Below, one piece after another: positions 7,660-12,056 of a DNA stretch of 12,056 nucleotides. A program made the position numbers and the translations under genes. This DNA comes from JBBRUG01 sp038247995 (GTDB lineage: Bacteria > Chloroflexota > Chloroflexia > Chloroflexales > Chloroflexaceae). Position 1 is the first letter of the stretch; the number at the start of each line of letters is the position of its first letter. The DNA lies in NCBI GenBank assembly GCA_038247995.1, contig JBBRUG010000182.1, forward strand, positions 1 through 12,056. The letters are read 5' to 3'. Under the pieces are notes generated by a model. That model was not told where the DNA came from, made no database searches, and was given only the letters and a program-made list of their open reading frames with translations.

Positions 7660-7682
7660 GGCTCTCGTGCGGAGCCTTGTTT
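7660..7682 (+). terminator. Probable intrinsic terminator after the radical SAM gene
   Basis: Twelve bases after the stop codon, GGCTCT (7660-7665) pairs with GGAGCC (7671-7676, one G-U pair) around a 5-base loop. It is followed directly by TTGTTT. The stem is short, but its position and the T-rich tail fit Rho-independent termination. It would separate the radical SAM transcript from the RAM-domain gene. Confidence 0.55.
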
Positions 7683-7732
7683 AACATATCACATGCACCT
7701 GGTGTAAGCGCAGCGAGCCGCATCGTTCAATA

Positions 7733-7765
7733 CGCTCAGTGGCTTTATCAGACCGCTCAGTGAGC
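7733..7765. repeat. Nine-base direct repeat, 21-base spacing, upstream of the RAM-domain gene
   Basis: CGCTCAGTG occurs at 7733-7741 and again at 7754-7762. The second copy extends into an odd palindrome, GCTCAGTGAGC (7755-7765). Start-to-start spacing is 21 bases, two turns of the helix, so two protein subunits could bind the same face. It sits just before the ribosome site AAGGAGAGG (7766-7774). An operator or leader element is possible; a chance repeat is not excluded. No convincing sigma-70 promoter was seen in 7683-7780. Confidence 0.35.
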
Positions 7766-7780
7766 AAGGAGAGGAACCCG

Positions 7781-8023
7781 ATGATTTACGCCTATGTCCT
7801 GATCGAAGCCGAACCAACCCGCGTCCAGGAACTGATTGCCGAACTGCGCGATATGGAACTCGACGGCTCGGTGATCAAGCAGATCCACGCCGTTACCGGG
7901 CGCTACGACATGATCGCCTTCGTTGAAAGCCCGGATCTCCAATCGCTCGGCAACTGAGTGACTACAGGCATAGCGGGCGCCGTGGGCGTCCGACGTACTG
8001 AAACACAACTCGTGGTCTGGTAG
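7781..8023 (+). pseudogene. Stand-alone Lrp/AsnC-type ligand-binding (RAM) domain protein interrupted by in-frame TGA
   Basis: From ATG 7781, after a strong AAGGAGAGG site 6 bases upstream, the frame reads MIYAYVLIEAEPTRVQEL, then IHAVTGRYDMIAFVESPDL. This is the ligand-binding (RAM) domain of Lrp/AsnC regulators without the helix-turn-helix part. The frame meets TGA at 7955-7957 after 58 residues. In the same frame it continues for 21 more codons ending GVRRTETQLVVW and TAG (8021-8023), which is the expected last strand of the domain. Without the TGA the protein would be 80 residues, the usual size of these small proteins, and the TGA falls where a Leu is expected (a TTA-to-TGA change would suffice). 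It may be a recent nonsense mutation, a sequencing error, or a truncated product lacking the last helix and strand. Intact relatives form dimers or octamers that bind small ligands such as amino acids. Bases 8024-8219 after it show no gene. Confidence 0.75.
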
Positions 8024-8219
8024 GCTACCGCGAACAACCGCCCCGCACGGAATTGCACGTCGCGTGGGCTTCTTTCCGGTTGCACGCCGTTTGCGATTGC
8101 ATAAACAAGCGACCGCTTTGGGCATAGGGCGTACGTGTATCGCACCGACACGCGCTGTACGGCCTGCCTCCGGTCGCGTGCCTCCTGCGTGCGTCCTGGC
8201 AGCCGCCAATGAGGTTTCT

Positions 8220-8792
8220 ATGCCGCCCCGACCCTGGAAGACTCGCTCCAGCAAGACGATCTACCGCAACAAGTGGATGCGTTTGCGCGAAGACATCGCC
8301 GAACTACCCGACGGCAATACCACGCTGTATGGTGTCGTTACCACCGGCCCGTGCGTCGGCGTCTTGCCGTTCGTCGATGCCGACCACGTACTGCTGGTGC
8401 GCCAGTACCGGTATGTGTTCGGCGAGAACCAGCGCTGGGAAATGCCGACCGGCGGCATCTACCCCGGCGAAACGCCCGAACAGGCCGCCCAGCGCGAACT
8501 TGGCGAGGAAGCGGGCTACAGCGCCGCCCGGCTCGAACCGGTGTGTACCTACTACACCTCCAAAAGCATCCTTGAAGAGACGGCCCACCTCTACCTCGGT
8601 TTTGATCTGACGCCCCAGGCCCTGCCGCCCGACGAAACCGAGTTTTTTGAACAGGCCGTGGTGCCCTTCGACGAAGCGCTCGACCTGGTGCTGCGCAGCG
8701 AGATCCGCGACGGCATGACCGTTATCGCCGTCCTCTTCGCCGCCTGGCAGCGGGCGCAACAGGGCCGGCCGCACCGTGGAAGGAGCACGTAA
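8220..8792 (+). CDS. NUDIX hydrolase, ADP-ribose/ADP-sugar pyrophosphatase-like
   Basis: The protein has 190 residues. The complete Nudix box GX5EX7REUXEEXGU runs from Gly78 to Tyr100 (Glu84, Arg92, Glu93, Glu96, Glu97, Gly99) and binds the metal that activates water. Before it, LLVRQYRYVFGENQRWEMPTG is the pattern of the ADP-ribose pyrophosphatase (NudF-like) group, so hydrolysis of ADP-ribose or another nucleoside-diphosphate sugar to AMP or NMP plus a sugar phosphate is likely; the exact substrate is not certain. The ATG at 8220 is preceded by GAGG (8211-8214). The frame stays open upstream to 8064, but that extension is not domain-like. It is the first gene of the right-hand row; its TAA overlaps the next ATG by one base (TAATG), indicating coupled translation. 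Its role beside sugar-transfer genes is unclear; it may just be housekeeping sanitation of nucleotide sugars. Confidence 0.9.
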   Translation: MPPRPWKTRSSKTIYRNKWMRLREDIAELPDGNTTLYGVVTTGPCVGVLPFVDADHVLLVRQYRYVFGENQRWEMPTGGIYPGETPEQAAQRELGEEAGYSAARLEPVCTYYTSKSILEETAHLYLGFDLTPQALPPDETEFFEQAVVPFDEALDLVLRSEIRDGMTVIAVLFAAWQRAQQGRPHRGRST

Positions 8793-9508
8793 TGGCTGCA
8801 TCTTCATCCCCCTACGCCGGCGACCAGCGCGCGACCGCCCGCACTCCCGCCGCGCATAGCTTCGCCGCTTCGCGCTGGGAACATCGCGTGCAACAGATCG
8901 CCCTGGTGGTGCTGCGGATCGCGCTGGCCTACCTGTTCTTCACTCAGCTCTGGTGGAAAACCCCGCCCGACTTCGGTTGCCCGGCCGACTTCCGCTTCAC
9001 CACCGGCACGCCCCAGCAACTGCAACGCAGCAGCGGGTTATGCGATTGGATCGGCATCGAGACCGTGTATGCCACCCAGCCGCGCCCCTTCTTCGTCGCC
9101 AACCTCGACAATCGCGGCGCGCCGGAGATCGCAATTGACCTGGGCTGGCTGGCTCAACTCAACGGCGCCTTCATCACCAACGTGGTGCAACCCAACATCG
9201 CATGGTTCGGCTACCTGATCTGGGCCGCCGAAGCCTTCATCTTCGTCAGCCTGTTCTTCGGGCTGTTCAGCCGGCTCGGCGGCCTCGTCGCCATTGCGAT
9301 GAGCGCCCAACTGATGATTGGCCTGGGTGGGATCGGCAACCCGTACGAGTGGGAGTGGGCCTACACCAACATAGTAGTGCTGGCGCTTGTCGCGTTCGCC
9401 TTCGCGCCCGGTCGCATCTTCGGCATCGACGCGCGCATCCGCCCGCGTTTGCTGGCCGCCGCTGCACAGGGCAACCGGCTCGCCGGCGGATTAGCCTGGT
9501 TGACATAA
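8792..9508 (+). CDS. DoxX/DoxD-like integral membrane protein
   Basis: The protein has 238 residues. After a polar 30-residue N-terminus there are four hydrophobic segments (about 35-54, 137-158, 161-180, 189-206), with the layout LRIALAYLFFTQLWWK in the first and AAEAFIFVSLFFGLFSRLGG, then a GNPYEWEWAY turn, in the later ones. This is the pattern of the DoxX/thiosulfate:quinone oxidoreductase small-subunit (DoxD-like) superfamily. The long loop after the first segment (about 55-136) contains two Cys (63 and 84) that could form a disulfide if exposed. DoxD is a quinone oxidoreductase subunit in archaea, but most bacterial relatives have no proven function, and no DoxA partner is visible here. 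GGAAGGAG (8778-8785) lies 6 bases before the ATG, which overlaps the NUDIX stop. The DUF2064 gene starts 8 bases after its stop. Confidence 0.8.
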   Translation: MAASSSPYAGDQRATARTPAAHSFAASRWEHRVQQIALVVLRIALAYLFFTQLWWKTPPDFGCPADFRFTTGTPQQLQRSSGLCDWIGIETVYATQPRPFFVANLDNRGAPEIAIDLGWLAQLNGAFITNVVQPNIAWFGYLIWAAEAFIFVSLFFGLFSRLGGLVAIAMSAQLMIGLGGIGNPYEWEWAYTNIVVLALVAFAFAPGRIFGIDARIRPRLLAAAAQGNRLAGGLAWLT

Positions 9509-9516
9509 GAGGATCT

Positions 9517-10173
9517 ATGCAGAATACGCTGCTTGTGGTGGCCAAACAGCCCGCACCCGGCCAGACCAAAACCCGGCTCTGCCCGCCGCTCGACGCACAA
9601 CGCGCGGCCGATCTGTACGAGGGTTTCCTGCGCGACACGCTGGCTATCATGCGCCAGGTGCCCGATGTCCAACGCACGATCGGGTATTTGCCCACCGAGG
9701 CGCGGGCCTACTTCGCGGCTCTCGCGTCTGATCTGGATCTTCAGCTTCAGTACGGCGCAAACCTTGGCGAGCGGCTCGATCACCTGCTGACCACAGCGCT
9801 GGCGGCCGGCGCGCCGAAGGCCGTGGTGATGGACAGCGACAGCCCGACGCTGCCGGCAGATTATGTCGCTCAGGCGTTTCGCGAACTGGACACCCATGAT
9901 GTTGTGCTGGGGCCGTGCGACGACGGCGGCTACTACCTGATCGGCTTGCGCCGCCCGCAGCCGCGCCTGCTGCGCGAGGTGCCGATGAGCACGCCGTTTG
10001 TGCTGCGCGATACGCTGGCGCTCGCCGCCGAACTGGGCTTGCGCACGGCGCTCCTGCCAACCTGGTACGACATCGACACGGTCGCCGAACTTGAACGACT
10101 GCGCGCCGAACTGGTCGAGGCGCCGCCCACAACAGCAGTGCATACGCGAAGGTTCCTGTATGGCGGAGTTTAG
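9517..10173 (+). CDS. DUF2064 / TIGR04282-type glycosyltransferase-fold protein
   Basis: The protein has 218 residues. The nucleotide-sugar-binding GT-A fold is indicated by VVAKQPAPGQTKTRL (7-21), the acidic metal-site stretch VMDSDSPTLP (104-113), LGPCDDGGYYLIGL (131-144) and WYDIDTVAEL (183-192). These are hallmark motifs of the DUF2064 family, distantly related to the CofC/MobA nucleotidyltransferases. Members are often labelled TIGR04282 arsenosugar-biosynthesis glycosyltransferase, but no arsenic gene is seen here, so that label should not be read as function. It could transfer a sugar or a nucleotide. The ATG at 9517 follows GAGG (9509-9512). The same frame is open upstream to 9202, but that part overlaps the DoxX-like gene and is not domain-like. 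The gene ends in TAG just before the heptamer repeat tract. Confidence 0.86.
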   Translation: MQNTLLVVAKQPAPGQTKTRLCPPLDAQRAADLYEGFLRDTLAIMRQVPDVQRTIGYLPTEARAYFAALASDLDLQLQYGANLGERLDHLLTTALAAGAPKAVVMDSDSPTLPADYVAQAFRELDTHDVVLGPCDDGGYYLIGLRRPQPRLLREVPMSTPFVLRDTLALAAELGLRTALLPTWYDIDTVAELERLRAELVEAPPTTAVHTRRFLYGGV

Positions 10174-10178
10174 CGCAA

Positions 10179-10262
10179 GAACTGCGAACTAAAAACCAAG
10201 CACCGAGAACCAAGAACTACGAACTGCGAACCGAGTGTCAGGAACCAGGAACTATGAACTGG
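10179..10262 (+). repeat. Twelve tandem heptamers, consensus GAACYRN, filling the intergenic gap
   Basis: Exactly 84 bases can be parsed as twelve 7-base units with no insertion or deletion. Typical units are GAACTGC (10179-10185 and 10221-10227), GAACCAA (10207-10213) and GAACTAC (10214-10220). Two units (10200-10206 and 10235-10241) are strongly diverged. The tract starts 5 bases after the DUF2064 stop and includes the ATG of the next gene within the last two units. After an 8-base interruption, GAACCGC (10271-10277) looks like one more unit inside the coding region. Heptamer tandem repeats between genes are known in cyanobacteria and, from memory, in filamentous Chloroflexota. They may expand by slippage and supply AGGA-like ribosome sites here. 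Confidence 0.85.
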
Positions 10263-11732
10263 AGCGCCAGGAACCGCGAGACCGCACTGGTGCTTGCGGG
10301 AAGCGGGATGGTCTTGTTTGCAATCGCCGCAGCCGCCCTGCTGCGCTTTCCACTGCTGGAAACCTACAATGTCCAGATTCTGACCCTAGAGGAGCAGGTT
10401 GTCGCCCAGCCGACGCTGGGGCCGGCGCTGACGCTGGGGATCGGGCTGGCGTTCGGCAGTTACGTCGCAGGCTACCTGGCGTTGCGACAAGCTGAACCGC
10501 ACGGTCGCCACACACTGCTGATCGCCTGCGTACTCATTCCGCCGCTTGCCAGCGGGTTCGCGCTGCTGTTCATCCACCCCACCAGTTCGCTCGATCTCTA
10601 CGACTACCTGTATCGCGGGCATATGGCCGCGCAGTACGGCGCCAATTCTTTCGTGCAGACGCCGGAGGATCTGCGCAGCCTGGATCGGCTCTACTGGTAC
10701 ACAGCGTGGCGGCGCTCGCCTACGGCCTACGGGCCGCTGTGGGAACTGATTAGCGTCGGTGTAGCGCGGATTGCCGGGCCAAACCTGTTTAACCTGATCC
10801 TGGGCTTCAAGCTCGTTTCGTTCGCCGGCTGGCTGGCAACGGCGGGCGCGATCGCCGTGGCCACGCCGCCGGGTGTACGCCTGCTCGGCCTGTATCTCTG
10901 GCTGTGGAACCCGCTAGCGCTCTGGGAACTGGCGGGCGCCGGCCACAACGACGGCGTCATGCTCGCCTGGATTATGATCGCCATGGCCTGCTTGCGCCGC
11001 CGGCCGCTGCTTGCGCTGACCCTGATCACCGTTGCGGCGCTGTTCAAATATGTCGCTGCGCTGCTCTGGCTGCCGGCCCTGGCCGCAATCCTCGCGCAGA
11101 CGCCGGGGTGGCGTGAGCGGCTGAGCCTGACCGTGCAAGCCGGCCTGGTTTCGGCGGCGCTCGTGCTGATCGCCTATGCGCCCTGGTGGGCCGGCAGCGC
11201 CACCCTGGAGCAATTCGCGGCGCGGCGCGAACTGGTCAGCAACACCCCGTTCGCCCTCTACCGCGCATTCGTGCGCGAACACATCCCGCACGACGTCTTG
11301 CTGGAGCGGATCGGGCGGATGACGACAACCCTCCTGGTGCTCGGCGTTGCGGCGGCTACCTGGCTGTCCGCCCGCCGTCCACAAGCGACCACGCTGATCG
11401 GCTGCGGCCTGTTGCTCTGGTTCCAGAGCGTTGGTACGGCCTGGTTCCAGCCGTGGTACCTGACCTGGCCGCTGGCGCTGGCGGCGTTGCATCCCCGCGT
11501 CGGCCAACTCGGCGGGCTGTTGGGCGCACTGAGCCTGGGCGCATTGCTCACTTACCCGGCCTTCGCCGCGCTGCAACCCTGGCTGAATTGGCCGCTCAAG
11601 GAAGCGCCCTGGCAGGCGCTGATCCTCGCCCTACTTTACGGGCCGCCGCTGCTTGCATTGGCCTGGCTGCGCCGCCCGCGCGCAACCCAATCACGACTGC
11701 TTGTAACGCCCCAGCAGCAGGAGGCGACCTAA
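10254..11732 (+). CDS. GT-C fold polytopic glycosyltransferase, MptB/GT87-like
   Basis: The protein has 492 residues and is strongly hydrophobic throughout, with roughly 11-13 predicted membrane segments. The first outer loop holds DLYDYLYRGHMAAQYGANSF (114-133); the paired Asp114 and Asp117 with YRG are typical of the catalytic loop of GT-C enzymes. TAYGPLWEL (157-165) and AGAGHNDGVMLAW (227-239) are further motifs of the MptB/GT87 polyprenol-phosphate-mannose-dependent mannosyltransferases. It probably takes a sugar from a polyprenyl phosphate carrier on the outer side of the membrane and adds it to a lipid-linked or surface glycan; mannose is a guess from the family. The ATG at 10254 lies inside the heptamer tract, and CAGGA (10239-10243) from the repeat is the best ribosome site. 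Met19 is an alternative start. Its TAA overlaps the GT2 start (TAATG), supporting a donor-maker/donor-user pair. Confidence 0.85.
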   Translation: MNWSARNRETALVLAGSGMVLFAIAAAALLRFPLLETYNVQILTLEEQVVAQPTLGPALTLGIGLAFGSYVAGYLALRQAEPHGRHTLLIACVLIPPLASGFALLFIHPTSSLDLYDYLYRGHMAAQYGANSFVQTPEDLRSLDRLYWYTAWRRSPTAYGPLWELISVGVARIAGPNLFNLILGFKLVSFAGWLATAGAIAVATPPGVRLLGLYLWLWNPLALWELAGAGHNDGVMLAWIMIAMACLRRRPLLALTLITVAALFKYVAALLWLPALAAILAQTPGWRERLSLTVQAGLVSAALVLIAYAPWWAGSATLEQFAARRELVSNTPFALYRAFVREHIPHDVLLERIGRMTTTLLVLGVAAATWLSARRPQATTLIGCGLLLWFQSVGTAWFQPWYLTWPLALAALHPRVGQLGGLLGALSLGALLTYPAFAALQPWLNWPLKEAPWQALILALLYGPPLLALAWLRRPRATQSRLLVTPQQQEAT

Positions 11733-12056
11733 TGCAGATTACGCTGATCATTCCGGCGCTCAACGAAGCGGCGTGCCTCCCCGGATTGCTCGCCGAGATC
11801 CCGCCTGAGGCGATCCACGAACTGATCATCGTCGATAACGGCTCTACCGACGCCACCGCCGAGGTGGCCCGCCGGGCCGGGGCGACGGTTGTGATCGAGC
11901 CGCACCGGGGGTATGGCTATGCCTGCGCCGCTGGCGTGGCCGCAGCACGCGGCGATCTGCTGGTGTTTATGGACGGCGACGGCAGCTTCGTGCCGGAAGA
12001 GATCGGCTTGCTCATTGCGCCCCTGCTGGCCGGCGCCGCCGATCTGGCTCTTGGTA
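11732..12056 (+). CDS. GT2 family glycosyltransferase, polyprenyl-phosphate sugar synthase-like (partial at window end)
   Basis: The frame runs from ATG 11732 to the window end, 108 residues plus one base, with no stop. IIPALNEAACLPGLL (6-20), LIIVDNGSTD (31-40) and LVFMDGDGSF (77-86) are the nucleotide-sugar-binding and DxD metal motifs of GT2 enzymes. The spacing and EPHRGYGYACAAGVAAARGD (57-76) resemble the dolichyl/polyprenyl-phosphate mannose or glucose synthase group, though many GT2 enzymes of other function share this. It would act on the cytosolic face with a UDP- or GDP-sugar. A perfect AGGAGG (11719-11724) sits 7 bases before the ATG, which overlaps the stop of the GT-C gene by one base. 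The missing C-terminus would show whether membrane anchors are present. Confidence 0.88.
   Translation, partial: MQITLIIPALNEAACLPGLLAEIPPEAIHELIIVDNGSTDATAEVARRAGATVVIEPHRGYGYACAAGVAAARGDLLVFMDGDGSFVPEEIGLLIAPLLAGAADLALG

Noticed and set aside
7955..7957. Selenocysteine or altered genetic code at the in-frame TGA
   Set aside because: TGA is a normal stop for the regulator, CHAT and radical SAM genes here, the position is expected to be Leu, and no clear SECIS-like hairpin was seen.
8064..8219. N-terminal extension of the NUDIX protein by 52 residues
   Set aside because: The stretch has no domain-like features, and the ATG at 8220 has a well-placed GAGG and begins where NudF-like proteins begin.
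9361..10143. Minus-strand open frame of 260 codons opposite the DUF2064 gene
   Set aside because: The plus strand carries unmistakable family motifs; the antisense product is low-complexity and unrecognisable. The same applies to 3904-4542 (+), 5009-5548 (+) and 6934-7593 (-).
10179..10262. Heptamer tract as a CRISPR array
   Set aside because: Units are 7 bases with no spacers and no cas genes are present.

Overview
The window is GC-rich (by eye about 60-65%) bacterial DNA that most resembles a filamentous member of the Chloroflexota (class Chloroflexia). The signs are a large STAND NTPase-WD40 protein beside a CHAT/SIR2-like fusion, a stand-alone Lrp/AsnC ligand-binding (RAM) protein, long intergenic heptamer repeats, and protein families I associate with Roseiflexus/Chloroflexus-type genomes. 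This assignment is inferred from content, without a database search. TGA ends several intact genes here, so the code looks standard.

Left half (1-6603, all minus strand). Read in the direction of transcription, the order is an OmpR-family response regulator (6603-5884), a HAMP sensor histidine kinase joined to it by an ATGA overlap (5887-4628), a 70-base gap with a good promoter-like sequence, a CHAT protease-SIR2-like fusion (4557-2476), and 3 bases later an nSTAND NTPase with one membrane segment and a WD40 propeller (2472 to beyond base 1). The last two look like one operon: a probable sensor/switch (nSTAND-WD40) and a two-domain effector (CHAT-SIR2). This is the organisation expected of a conflict or programmed-cell-death type system. 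The SIR2-like domain has lost the usual catalytic Asn.

Centre (6604-8219). A 246-base intergenic region separates the two-component genes from a divergent radical SAM gene. It holds several copies of a YTGTAAR motif in both orientations. The radical SAM gene (6850-7647) is followed by a probable intrinsic terminator, a 21-base-spaced direct repeat, and a stand-alone Lrp/AsnC-type RAM gene (7781-8023). That gene is interrupted by an in-frame TGA about three quarters of the way along, with recognisable RAM-domain coding continuing in the same frame afterwards.

Right half (8220-12056, all plus strand). This is a tight gene row: NUDIX hydrolase, DoxX/DoxD-like membrane protein, DUF2064 (TIGR04282-type) nucleotide-sugar-fold enzyme, GT-C polytopic mannosyltransferase-like protein, and a GT2 glycosyltransferase cut by the window end. 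Two of the four junctions are one-base TAATG overlaps and one is an 8-base gap. The fourth is filled by twelve tandem heptamers that run into the start codon of the GT-C gene. A GT2 enzyme that charges a polyprenyl phosphate and a GT-C enzyme that uses the lipid-linked sugar would make a coherent pair for envelope glycan assembly.
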